DNA of 64,000 bases from an uncultured Clostridia bacterium (lineage in GTDB: Bacteria > Bacillota > Clostridia > Oscillospirales > Butyricicoccaceae), in the NCBI GenBank assembly GCA_910589115.1, contig CAJUSB010000001.1, positions 20,548-84,547 on the forward strand, read 5' to 3'. The notes beneath the pieces were generated by a model. That model saw only the letters and a program-made list of their open reading frames with translations. It searched no databases and was not told the origin of the DNA. Shown here in pieces: positions 14,494 through 22,760 of this stretch; position 1 is the stretch's first letter; every line of letters starts with the position of its first letter. A program made the translations under genes and the position numbers.

Positions 14494-15147
14494 ATGCTGG
14501 CACTATTAAAAAAAGATATTTTTACCTTGAAGCGGAATTGTGCGGTATATGTTGGTATTATGATGTTGTTTTATATCGCGTTTGGCATTTTTAATGATAA
14601 TTTTGCTATGTATCATTTCTTCTTTATTTTGATCACACTGATGCTGCCTGTTACGGCAATGAGTTTTGACGAGAAATGCCGGTGGGATCTTTATGGAATG
14701 AGTATGCCGATTTCGCGGCGTGCAGCGGTGCTTTCAAAATATCTGCTTACAGGGATCAGTGCAGTATTCGGCATTTTCTTTGGTACTTTGGTGATGGCGA
14801 TCAGTGCGCTGATGCATGGGGAACCGCTTTCGATTGGATTACTTGCGCAGCCGTTGGCGTTTGCATTATTCAGCGTGCTGATTGCTGATTTTGCACTGCC
14901 TATCATGTTCCACTTTGGCACCGAAAAAGGACGCCTGGCAATGGTTCTTATTATCTGGGGGATTGCATTGGTGCCTTATGCGGCGCAAAAGTTTGCCGGG
15001 ATTGATGTGATGTCGGTACTGGAGGGAGCATTCGCTGGTTTGGGATTTGGAGTATTCCTTTTGATGCTGGCTGCTGCGGCTGTTGTGGCAACATTGGTTT
15101 CCAGCCAGCTTTCGATTACTGTCTATCAGCGGAAGGAGCTGCACTGA
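14494..15147 (+). CDS. ABC-2 type transporter permease
   Basis: The 217-residue protein has six hydrophobic segments, starting YVGIMMLFYIAFGIF and FFFILITLMLPVTAM and ending GVFLLMLAAAAVVATLV. It opens with MLALLKKDIFTLKRN, a common start of small ABC-2 permeases that pair with YtrA-regulated ATPases. AAGGGGGAG precedes ATG 14494. As the last gene of the GntR operon it would form the membrane channel with the ATPase; one permease gene implies a homodimer. Confidence 0.88.
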   Translation: MLALLKKDIFTLKRNCAVYVGIMMLFYIAFGIFNDNFAMYHFFFILITLMLPVTAMSFDEKCRWDLYGMSMPISRRAAVLSKYLLTGISAVFGIFFGTLVMAISALMHGEPLSIGLLAQPLAFALFSVLIADFALPIMFHFGTEKGRLAMVLIIWGIALVPYAAQKFAGIDVMSVLEGAFAGLGFGVFLLMLAAAAVVATLVSSQLSITVYQRKELH

Positions 15148-15296
15148 AAAATGCAGCGGAATCGTTCGTGTATCAATATTTGCCGGTGTCCTGAACGGAT
15201 TCACTCTGATAAATGGTCTGTAAATATTATAGAATAATAATGATAGGTGAAAAAGCCGGGTGGCTCATATCCGGTGCATGTCCGGTAAATGGAAAG

Positions 15297-15344
15297 GGTG
15301 CCATTCGGAGGCTGTATAAAATCAGCTTTCATCCGAATGGCACC
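15297..15344 (-). terminator. Long hairpin at the 3' end of the XRE gene
   Basis: GGTGCCATTCGGA (15297-15309) pairs perfectly with TCCGAATGGCACC (15332-15344); an inner GCTG/CAGC pair closes the loop. The outer arm includes the last codons of the XRE gene. The minus-strand side continues with CCTTTCC, a weak U-tract, so terminator function is likely but not certain. Confidence 0.6.
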
Positions 15345-15555
15345 GTGGATAGGGTTGAAATTCATTTGTCAATCCGAGCAGATAATCAACAGAAGTATGG
15401 TAAAAGTAAGCCAGCCGAATAAAAACTTCGGCTGGAACACCACGGGTGCCTGTTTCATAATTGCTGTAAGTGCGCTGGTCAACATTCAGCAGCTTTGCAA
15501 TTTCGGTTTGTGTCAGATTGCTGTCTTCGCGGAGGTCGCGCAGCCGAGGATACAT
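15322..15555 (-). CDS. Small XRE-family helix-turn-helix regulator
   Basis: The 77-residue protein is nearly all HTH_3 domain: LRDLREDSNLTQTEIAKLL, NVDQRTYSNYETGTRG and VPAEVFIRLAYFYHTSVDYLLGLT. Size and the YSNYETG recognition segment resemble SinR- or phage-repressor-like Xre proteins of Firmicutes. RBS GAGGTGATGAG precedes ATG 15555. Two copies of a TACTGCAA palindrome lie immediately upstream of it and between it and the divergent M13 peptidase gene, so it probably represses itself and perhaps the peptidase. Confidence 0.92.
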   Translation of the reverse strand: MYPRLRDLREDSNLTQTEIAKLLNVDQRTYSNYETGTRGVPAEVFIRLAYFYHTSVDYLLGLTNEFQPYPRCHSDES

Positions 15556-15583
15556 CTCATCACCTCTATCTTAAATTATATCC

Positions 15584-15625
15584 TACTGCAATTTGCAGTA
15601 TTGACGTTTACTGCAAATTGCAGTA
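15584..15625. promoter_or_regulatory. Twin palindromic operators between the XRE gene and the M13 peptidase gene
   Basis: TACTGCAATTTGCAGTA (15584-15600) and TACTGCAAATTGCAGTA (15609-15625) are 17-base palindromes whose centres are 25 bases apart, placing them on nearly the same DNA face. A minus-strand TATAAT lies just downstream of the first copy, so the sites overlap the XRE promoter. Confidence 0.8.
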
Positions 15626-15663
15626 AAATAATATTGAAATAAGGCAACAGCTTAGAAAGGGGA

Positions 15664-15692
15664 TTGACAAACGGCAAATACAGGTCTAATAT
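15664..15692 (+). promoter_or_regulatory. Promoter of the M13 peptidase gene
   Basis: TTGACA, 17 bases, TAATAT, some 40 bases beyond the second XRE palindrome. Confidence 0.65.
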
Positions 15693-15748
15693 AATAATGT
15701 ATTAAGCGTTTAATTTAGATTGTGTTTTTACGAAAGGAGTATTTTTTA

Positions 15749-18097
15749 GTGAGGAAGACAAACCGTATTTTAGCAGCTGTTCTGGCGGCGGGGCTGCTGC
15801 TTACACCGTCAGCATTAGCGGCAGAGCGTGCGACACGCGGAGAGGTTGCACGGATGGTGCTTGCTGCCGCTGACGACTATAATCCCGGAGTTAAGCTCGA
15901 AGACATTTTGCAGGGGAACGACAGCGGGGATTTGCGTGAGGATGCAGCGGCCACCCGGGCGGAAGCGCTTGTTATGCTCCAGCGGGCATTTGGAGATCTT
16001 CCGACACCGGTGGGGGACAATGCGCGCAATTTGATTCCAGCAGGTAATTTTACGGATATCCCGTTTTGGGCAAAGGAAGGTTTAGCCGATGTGTTTGAGG
16101 CAGGCATTGTTGCAGGCACCAGTGAGACGACCTTTGGCGCAGGCGATCCTGTAACGGCTGACCAGATGCAGCGTTTTATCAAGCGAGTTTATGCGCTCGA
16201 GGGCAGCAATCTAAAAGATGATTTTTATGCCGCAGTCAATAAACAAGCGCTTGACAGCAGTGTCATTCCGGAGGGCTTTGAAACCAGCGGTACATTATAC
16301 GATATGATGTATGATGATTCACAAATCGGAGAGATTATCCGTGAAGCAGCTTCCGGAACCCATGCGAAGGGAACGCCGGAGCAGAAAATAGGTGACTTCT
16401 ATAATAACATTATGAATTGGGAGGCGCGCAATGCGGTGGGTATTACGCCAATCAAGCCATATCTTGCGCTAATTGATTCGGCAAATACGCTGGATGAGGT
16501 GCTGGCCGCAGCTGACCGTATCCAGCGCGAACTGTATCAGCCGGGGATTCGGTCATTTGGATTGAGCATTGATTCAAAGGACAGCAGCCGGTATATTGTA
16601 ACGTTTGGCAGTCTTTCCCCTTCGCTTTCCAAGGATATTTATGCAAAGGACAGCGGACGTGAAAAGGAAGCATTCATTAAATACCTGAAAACGCTGCTGG
16701 TGCTTGGCGGCTATGCAGAGGATGATGCAGCGCGGCAGGTACAGCTCTATTGGGAGGCTGACAAGGTGCTTGCAGCTGCCAAAATGGAAGCACAGGATTA
16801 TGGTAATGTTGATAAAGCATATAACATTTATACCTATGAACAGCTGAAAGAATTGTTTCCAAAGGCCGACTTAGACAGTGCATATCAAAATACAGGTCTT
16901 GCGGCATCTGATAAGATTTTGGTTTCTGACGTTGGGCTGTTGGAAGCCTCGGCACCGTATTTTTCTGAGGAGCATATTGATTATTTGAAGGCGCGTCTTC
17001 GCCTTGAGCTTTTGGCAGGGCTCGGCGGTATGTTGAATCACGAATTTGTGGATGCATCGAATACATATCAGAATGATATGATGGGAACGACTGGATCTGT
17101 GACGGATGAATACCGAGCATCCCAGATTGTACAAGGGAAATTTGAAACTGATATCGGTAAAGTATATGTTGAGAAGTATTTCTCGCCGGAGGCAAAGGCC
17201 GATGTAATTGATATGGTGCACGATTTCCTTGAAATTTATGAGGAACGTATCCGCAGCCTGGACTGGATGAGTGATGAAACCAAGGAAAAGGCGATTGAGA
17301 AGCTGAAATCAATGGGGATTAAGGTCGGTTATCCGGATGACGGACAGTGGGATGATTCGATGGATGCAGTCGAAATTAAGAGTGCTGCAGAAGGCGGCAG
17401 CTATTACGATAACACAATAGAAATCCGGCGCTGTATGCATGATTATTTAATCAAAATTCAGAATGAACCGGTTGATAAGTCAATGTGGGCAATGAATGTA
17501 TATACAGTTAATGCCTGCTATGTGCCTGTATTTAATGAAATCCAGTTCCCGGCCGGCATTCTTCGTGCACCGATGTATGACGTAAATAATACCCGTGAGC
17601 AGAATCTTGGCGGAATCGGCTATATTATCGCGCATGAAATAACACATGCATTTGATAATAACGGGGCGAAATTTGATAAGAATGGCAATGTTTCGGATTG
17701 GTGGACCGCGGAAGATTATGCAGCATTTCAAAAACTGTGTGAGAAAACGGTTGCGCATTATGACGGCGAAGAGGGCTCAAACGGCGTTGCCTGCAAAGGG
17801 GAGCTGACGTTGAGTGAAAATATCGCAGACCTTGGTGCGGCGGCCTGTGTTACCGAAGCCGCGAAGCGGGAGGCGAATCCGAATTTTAAGCAGCTTTATG
17901 AAACAATGGCTCGTTCGTGGCTGAGCACAGCATCAAGAGAATACCGGCAGCTGGTGGCGACAATGGATGTTCATGCCGCTGATAAGCTGCGGGTTAACCG
18001 GGTGCTGGTGAACATTCCGGAGTTTTATGAAGCATTTGATATTCAGCCGGGGGATGGAATGTATGTTGCCCCGGAGGATCGGGTTTTGATCTGGTAA
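15749..18097 (+). CDS. Secreted M13 (neprilysin-like) metallopeptidase with N-terminal SLH domains
   Basis: Start is GTG 15749, nine bases after CGAAAGGAG; 782 residues. A signal peptide (RILAAVLAAGLLLTPSALA) is followed by S-layer homology sequence at about 25-145 (RGEVARMVL, RAEALVMLQRAFG, FTDIPFWAKEGLADVFEAGIV), which anchors proteins to secondary cell-wall polymer. The rest is M13: NACY at 588-591 in place of the usual NAFY substrate-binding motif, zinc motif HEITH at 629-633, and ENIADLG from 690 with the third zinc ligand and catalytic Asp. It should cut oligopeptides outside the cell. Monocistronic, with a divergent XRE regulator and a strong terminator. Confidence 0.93.
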   Translation: MRKTNRILAAVLAAGLLLTPSALAAERATRGEVARMVLAAADDYNPGVKLEDILQGNDSGDLREDAAATRAEALVMLQRAFGDLPTPVGDNARNLIPAGNFTDIPFWAKEGLADVFEAGIVAGTSETTFGAGDPVTADQMQRFIKRVYALEGSNLKDDFYAAVNKQALDSSVIPEGFETSGTLYDMMYDDSQIGEIIREAASGTHAKGTPEQKIGDFYNNIMNWEARNAVGITPIKPYLALIDSANTLDEVLAAADRIQRELYQPGIRSFGLSIDSKDSSRYIVTFGSLSPSLSKDIYAKDSGREKEAFIKYLKTLLVLGGYAEDDAARQVQLYWEADKVLAAAKMEAQDYGNVDKAYNIYTYEQLKELFPKADLDSAYQNTGLAASDKILVSDVGLLEASAPYFSEEHIDYLKARLRLELLAGLGGMLNHEFVDASNTYQNDMMGTTGSVTDEYRASQIVQGKFETDIGKVYVEKYFSPEAKADVIDMVHDFLEIYEERIRSLDWMSDETKEKAIEKLKSMGIKVGYPDDGQWDDSMDAVEIKSAAEGGSYYDNTIEIRRCMHDYLIKIQNEPVDKSMWAMNVYTVNACYVPVFNEIQFPAGILRAPMYDVNNTREQNLGGIGYIIAHEITHAFDNNGAKFDKNGNVSDWWTAEDYAAFQKLCEKTVAHYDGEEGSNGVACKGELTLSENIADLGAAACVTEAAKREANPNFKQLYETMARSWLSTASREYRQLVATMDVHAADKLRVNRVLVNIPEFYEAFDIQPGDGMYVAPEDRVLIW

Positions 18098-18107
18098 AAA
18101 TAAAATA

Positions 18108-18152
18108 ATATAGCAGTGCCGCAGACAAGAAAAGTCTGCGGCACTGCTATAT
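18108..18152 (+). terminator. Strong hairpin terminator after the M13 gene
   Basis: ATATAGCAGTGCCGCAGAC and its exact complement form a 19-bp perfect stem with a 7-base loop (AAGAAAA). It lies between convergent transcription units and could act on both strands. Confidence 0.8.
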
Positions 18153-18260
18153 TTCAGGAATAAGAAACTCTACAAAAACAAGGGAAACGACCTAATCACG
18201 TTTCCACATGTTACACCTTTCAGCGAATCCGCTAAACTATAAATAATAATCGCAGTCAAC

Positions 18261-18425
18261 CGGCCAGACCGCAATCCTTTTGGCGGACTGGCCCACGGTG
18301 CACAAAGTGTAAATACCGCACCAATCCCCGCCGCAGCGGAGGAAGGGAGTCCAGAGGGGCAAGCCCCTCTGGCGCTGTCCGCGCAGGACCGCTGTCCGCG
18401 TAGGACCGTTCCCCGCGTATGGGCG
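18261..18425. repeat. Dispersed GC-rich hairpin repeat, copy 3 (forward)
   Basis: It opens with GGCCAGACCGC/GCGGACTGGCC (one mismatch), then the CCCCGCCGCAGCGGAGGAAGGG block and CCAGAGGGGCaaGCCCCTCTGG. The GGGGC/GCCCC pair here replaces GGGAC/GTCCC of other copies, a compensated change. It lies between the M13 terminator and secF (convergent). Confidence 0.85.
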
Positions 18426-18472
18426 TAAGAAAAACTCTCCCGCCGGGAAGGGCAGGAGAGTTTGAAAATGGA

Positions 18473-19375
18473 TTAGGCTTTTCTTTTCAGGAGCTTGCGA
18501 TAGGAGCCCCACAGGGAAGATGCCAGGAAAATAGATGAGTATGCACCGGCAATGAAACCGATCAGCAGTGGTAGCGTGAAGTCCTTGAGAGAGTCTACGC
18601 CCAGAATATAAATCATGCCGACTGCGAAAATTGTGGTGACAGTGGTGTTGATGGTGCGCCCCATTGTTTGCCAGATGGAAGTCTCGGCGACTTCCTCAAA
18701 AGTCTCGCGGCGTGCAGAATGCAGGTTTTCGCGCACGCGGTCAAATACGATAATAGATGCATTGATTGAATAGCCTAAGATGGTCAATACAGCTGCAATG
18801 AAATTGCCGTCAACCGGCAGGCGGAAGATTACAAATACGCTAATCATAATCAGCATGTCATGCACGAGGCAGGTGACTGCTGCCAGTCCGGAGGTCAGCT
18901 CAAACCGGAAACCAATATAAATCAGCATAAGCACAATCGCTACAGCAGCGGCAGTGATTGCCGCACGCTGAAGGTCGCTGCCCACAGTGGGGCTGACATC
19001 TTCATTGCCATACAGGTCATCATCAGTGAGACCAAAGGTCTCGTTCATTTTGGAAATGACCTTTGCACGGGTTTCGGAGTCGATAGAGGTCGAACGGATT
19101 ACGACCTGTTCGCCAGAGTTGCCAGCGGTTGTAATAGAACCATTTACACCGGTGACCTCCTTAAACAGGGAGCCGACCTGGCTTTCGATATCAGCCGTAA
19201 CCGGCTGCTTCATATTGAACTCCATCTCTGTACCGCCGACAAAATCGATGGTGAAGTTAAACAGGTTGAAACCGAACGGCAGCCCCAGCAGCGCCACAAG
19301 GCCGGTTGCGCAGAGCAGGATGGAGATAATGCCGAAGATTTTGAAATTTTTAACAATCGGGAATTTGCTGTTCAA
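18473..19375 (-). CDS. secF: Protein translocase subunit SecF
   Basis: SecF pairs with SecD to drive late steps of Sec export using the proton or sodium gradient. The 300-residue protein has six membrane segments: the first at about 13-35, a periplasmic P1 domain beginning FVGGTEMEFNM, then five clustered segments (AAVAIVLMLIYIGFRFE, LVHDMLIMISVFVIF, ILGYSINASIIVFDRVREN). The VFDRVREN motif after TM4 is diagnostic. It follows secD by 17 bases as the second gene of a minus-strand operon. Confidence 0.96.
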   Translation of the reverse strand: MNSKFPIVKNFKIFGIISILLCATGLVALLGLPFGFNLFNFTIDFVGGTEMEFNMKQPVTADIESQVGSLFKEVTGVNGSITTAGNSGEQVVIRSTSIDSETRAKVISKMNETFGLTDDDLYGNEDVSPTVGSDLQRAAITAAAVAIVLMLIYIGFRFELTSGLAAVTCLVHDMLIMISVFVIFRLPVDGNFIAAVLTILGYSINASIIVFDRVRENLHSARRETFEEVAETSIWQTMGRTINTTVTTIFAVGMIYILGVDSLKDFTLPLLIGFIAGAYSSIFLASSLWGSYRKLLKRKA

Positions 19376-19392
19376 TAGACTCTCCTCCTTTC

Positions 19393-20703
19393 TTATGCGC
19401 CGTAGGCTTTCGGGCTGCGGATGCCGAAATTCGCCATGGCGTTCAGCAGCAGATGGGTAACGGTCAGTGCAGTGAACATTGAAACGACAACGCCGATGCC
19501 GAGGGTAATTGCGAAACCGACAATCGTACCAGTGCCCATGAAGCCGAGCACAACGGCAGCGATCAGGGTAGTGACGTTAGAGTCGAGGATAGCGGCAAAG
19601 GCGCGCTTAAAGCCGGAGTCAATGGAGGCCTTAACGGACTTGCCCATGCGGAGCTCTTCTTTGATGCGTTCAAAGATAACGACGTTTGCGTCAACAGCCA
19701 TACCGATGGACAGGAGGATACCTGCAATACCGGCGAGGGAGAGGTTGACATGAATCAGCCCGAAAATGACTGCTTCGATTGCGATATAGAAAGCGAGGCC
19801 AATACATGCGACCAGGCCGGGGACACGGTAAACGATGAGCATAAAGAGGGCGATCAGGGAGATACCGATTGCGCCGGCGATCAGGGAGGTACGGAGGGCG
19901 TCCATACCGAGCTGCGGGCCGACCGAGCGGAGCTCGACCTGCTGGAGGGTAAAGGGCATTTGGCCGATATTGATGAGGTCGGCGAGATTCTGGGCAGATT
20001 CCTGTGTAAAGGAGCCGGAGATAATGCAGGAATCGCCGTTAATGCGTTCATCGCAGTAAGGCATGGAGACAACGGAATCATCCATGAGGATTGCGAGGAA
20101 GTTGTCTTCGGTGGTGCGGGCTGCGATGGAGCCGGTAGCTTCTGCGAACTTGGCAGCGCCTTCGCTGGTGAACTTGACGGTTACGGCGTGCTGGTTCACG
20201 GGGGAGCTGCTGGTCTGGCCGTAGAAGTATTCGGCTTTTTCGATATCGGAGCCGGTAAGCCAGACGGTGCCGTCTGCATCAACGAAGAGCATTTGAGCGG
20301 TAGCGCCGAGCACCTGAACGGCCTCTTCGGGATTTTTGATGTTTGGAATTTCGACATAGATGCGGTTGTCGCCCTTGAGGGAGACGGTAGCTTCGGTATA
20401 ATTCTGTGCGGTCAATCTGGCGCGGACCATAGCGATAGCGACATTCATATCGCTGGCCAGGTCGCCGGAATAGTCATCAGGAATCATGGCCTCATAGGTG
20501 ATAGAGGAGCCGCCGACGAGATCCAGGCCTAGGCGGATGCCGTGGGTTTGGTCGGTAACGGCCGGGATAAGGACGCGGCTGGCCGAGTCGCTTTCATCGG
20601 GGGTGGTAAAACCTCCGGGGAAACAGAGTCCGGTGACTGCGGAGACGCCGAGCAGGGCAATGACCAGCAGCACCGCGACAAGGGACACAATACTTTTTTT
20701 CAA
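19393..20703 (-). CDS. secD: Protein translocase subunit SecD
   Basis: SecD supplies the large extracytoplasmic domain that helps release and fold translocated chains. The 436-residue form starts with TTG 20703 because GGAGG lies seven bases before it; two ATGs just upstream in the same frame are alternatives. One N-terminal membrane segment (SIVSLVAVLLVIALLGVSAV), GIRLGLDLVGGSS at the start of P1, and the five C-terminal segments with ILLSIGMAVDANVVIFERIKEE are all diagnostic. SecD and SecF are separate genes here, unlike the fused SecDF of Bacillus. Confidence 0.96.
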   Translation of the reverse strand: MKKSIVSLVAVLLVIALLGVSAVTGLCFPGGFTTPDESDSASRVLIPAVTDQTHGIRLGLDLVGGSSITYEAMIPDDYSGDLASDMNVAIAMVRARLTAQNYTEATVSLKGDNRIYVEIPNIKNPEEAVQVLGATAQMLFVDADGTVWLTGSDIEKAEYFYGQTSSSPVNQHAVTVKFTSEGAAKFAEATGSIAARTTEDNFLAILMDDSVVSMPYCDERINGDSCIISGSFTQESAQNLADLINIGQMPFTLQQVELRSVGPQLGMDALRTSLIAGAIGISLIALFMLIVYRVPGLVACIGLAFYIAIEAVIFGLIHVNLSLAGIAGILLSIGMAVDANVVIFERIKEELRMGKSVKASIDSGFKRAFAAILDSNVTTLIAAVVLGFMGTGTIVGFAITLGIGVVVSMFTALTVTHLLLNAMANFGIRSPKAYGA

Positions 20704-20805
20704 TGCTGAAACCTCCATTTCAAATTTTCGCATACTCACATATTATAGGACTTTTCGACAGAAAAGTCAATGAAAACCCCAACAAAAAAGGAAAGTTGTC
20801 CTCCG

Positions 20806-20975
20806 CAGACGGCGCCAAAGGGCTCCGCCCTCTGGACTCCCGCGCCTGCGCAGCGGGCGCCCCTCGCCGGGGAGGCCGCCTATGCGGCGGGCACCGAGGG
20901 CTCTGCCCTCTGGACTCCCGCAATTTTTTCGAGAAAAAATTGAGTAAAAGCTTTATTTCGCCTGCGGGCGGGACG
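20806..20975. repeat. Dispersed GC-rich hairpin repeat, copy 4 (reverse)
   Basis: GCCAAAGGGCtccGCCCTCTGG and CGAGGGCtctGCCCTC modules are followed by an AATTTTTTcgagAAAAAATT palindrome and the CGCCTGCGGGCGGGACG block. It fills the gap between purB and secD, which are transcribed in the same direction. Confidence 0.8.
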
Positions 20976-21122
20976 AGGGGTTTTTTATCTGGAAGGGGGT
21001 TAAAAATGGGAAGCGGTAGAATGATTGGGGGGTAGGAATGTTTTTGAAGATATGCCGTGAGGCCGGGCCGCAAAAACGACCGCGGCCCGACCCGGTTTTT
21101 GCGTAGGAAAAGGGTGATATTG

Positions 21123-22562
21123 TTACAGTGTAATTTCGACCTTGATTGCTTCGCCGTCAAGATAGGGTGCAATGCGTGGGCGGACGCAGTCGTTAAGGAA
21201 TGCATCTACCTGTGCCGGGCAGCGTCCGATATAAAGGGATGGGTCGAGCACGCTCAGGATTTCCTCACGGGTAAGGCCAAACATTGGGTCTGCGGCGATC
21301 CGGTCGATCAAATCATTTTCGAGGCCCTCTTCTTTGATGCGTTTGCCTGCTGCCATGGAATGGGTGCGGATCCGTTCATGGAGTTCCTGCCGGTCGCCTC
21401 CGCGTTTGACGGCGCGCATCATGATGTTTTCGGTTGCCATAAAGGGAAGCTCGTTCATGACCCGCTGATGAATGACTTTAGGATATACGACCAGGCCGGA
21501 GACTACGTTTATCATGATGTTGAGGATGGCGTCTACTGCAAGGAAGGCTTCTGGCACAGAGATTCGTTTATTGGCCGAGTCATCCAGTGTGCGTTCAAAC
21601 CATTGGGTAGCTGATGTGAAAGCGGGATTCAGGCTGTCGCAGATGACATACCGCGCCAGAGCGCAAATGCGTTCGGAACGCATTGGATTGCGTTTATAGG
21701 GCATTGCGGAGGAGCCGATTTGATGGGCTTCAAAGGGTTCTTCGAGTTCCTTCAGGTGCTGGAGCAGGCGGAGGTCAGTTGCAAATTTAGAGGCTGACTG
21801 AGCAATGCCTGACAGGGTTGCAAGCGCCTGTGCATCTACCTTTCGGGAGTAGGTCTGGCCGGAAACCGGTACTACGCCTGAAAAACCGAAATCTTCTGCA
21901 ATCAGCTGTTCCATGCGGCGGATTTTTTCATCGTCACCGTCAAACAGTTCTACAAAGCTCGCCTGCGTCCCTGTAGTACCCTTTGAACCCAGCATGTGCA
22001 GGTTTTCGATGCGGTATTCGATTTCATCCAAATCCATCAATAATTCATTCATCCAGAGCGTGGCACGTTTGCCAACGGTGGTGAGCTGGGCGGGCTGGAA
22101 GTGGGTGAAGCCTAAAGTGGGCTGTGCTTTATGTGCATCGGCGAAATGGGACAGGTGGTCGAGTACGATGGCCAGTTTCCGGCGCACCAGCCGCAGACCT
22201 TCGCGCAGCTGGATAATATCGGTATTATCACCGACATAAGCGCTCGTTGCTCCGAGGTGGATAATGCCTGCTGCTTTTGGGGCCGCTTTGCCAAAGGTAT
22301 AGACATGCGCCATGACGTCATGGCGGACCTCCTTTTCGCGCTGGCGGGCGGTTTCATAGTCAATATGATCGATATTGGCTTCCATCTCCTCTATCTGTTC
22401 CTGGGTGATGGGCAGGCCGAGTGTCATTTCAGCTTTGGCGAGGGAAACCCACAGCCTGCGCCATGTGGAAAATTTCATATCCGGGGAGAAAATGTAAAGC
22501 ATTTCCTTGGAAGCATAGCGGGCGGAAAACGGGCTTTCATAGACTGCGTTCACTTGCGACAT
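21123..22562 (-). CDS. purB: Adenylosuccinate lyase
   Basis: PurB splits SAICAR to AICAR and adenylosuccinate to AMP, both releasing fumarate, in purine synthesis. The start at 22562 (MSQVNAVYESP) follows AAGGAAAGG; an upstream extension of 42 codons is rejected for lack of a site. The 479-residue protein has GATSAYVGDN, TLGFTHFQPAQ and the fumarase/lyase signature GSSAMPYKRNP. This long-form PurB is the type found in many Clostridia. It is monocistronic, with repeats downstream and a terminator of the upstream aminotransferase ahead of it. Confidence 0.97.
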   Translation of the reverse strand: MSQVNAVYESPFSARYASKEMLYIFSPDMKFSTWRRLWVSLAKAEMTLGLPITQEQIEEMEANIDHIDYETARQREKEVRHDVMAHVYTFGKAAPKAAGIIHLGATSAYVGDNTDIIQLREGLRLVRRKLAIVLDHLSHFADAHKAQPTLGFTHFQPAQLTTVGKRATLWMNELLMDLDEIEYRIENLHMLGSKGTTGTQASFVELFDGDDEKIRRMEQLIAEDFGFSGVVPVSGQTYSRKVDAQALATLSGIAQSASKFATDLRLLQHLKELEEPFEAHQIGSSAMPYKRNPMRSERICALARYVICDSLNPAFTSATQWFERTLDDSANKRISVPEAFLAVDAILNIMINVVSGLVVYPKVIHQRVMNELPFMATENIMMRAVKRGGDRQELHERIRTHSMAAGKRIKEEGLENDLIDRIAADPMFGLTREEILSVLDPSLYIGRCPAQVDAFLNDCVRPRIAPYLDGEAIKVEITL

Positions 22563-22604
22563 CCTTTCCTTGATATCATTTGTTAAAAATCGCGGGGACA
22601 AAAT

Positions 22605-22635
22605 AAATAAGACGGACTTTTTCAAGCCCGTCTTA
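22605..22635 (-). terminator. Terminator between the aminotransferase gene and purB
   Basis: On the minus strand AAGACGGGCTT and AAGTCCGTCTT pair around GAAA, followed by ATTTATTTT. The purB gene must therefore have its own promoter in the next 45 bases. Confidence 0.75.
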
Positions 22636-22760
22636 TATTCTATCATTCTAGCAGGAAAATGACAAGAAAAATCGCGCATAAAAGACAATTTTAGGCATTT
22701 TCCATAAACCCTATGCGAAAATACGGATTGCTTCGCGCGGGCGCGTAAAAGGACAGCCTG

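Noticed and set aside
22563..22760. Purine riboswitch upstream of purB
   Set aside because: The only structure is the terminator of the preceding gene; no conserved purine aptamer loops.
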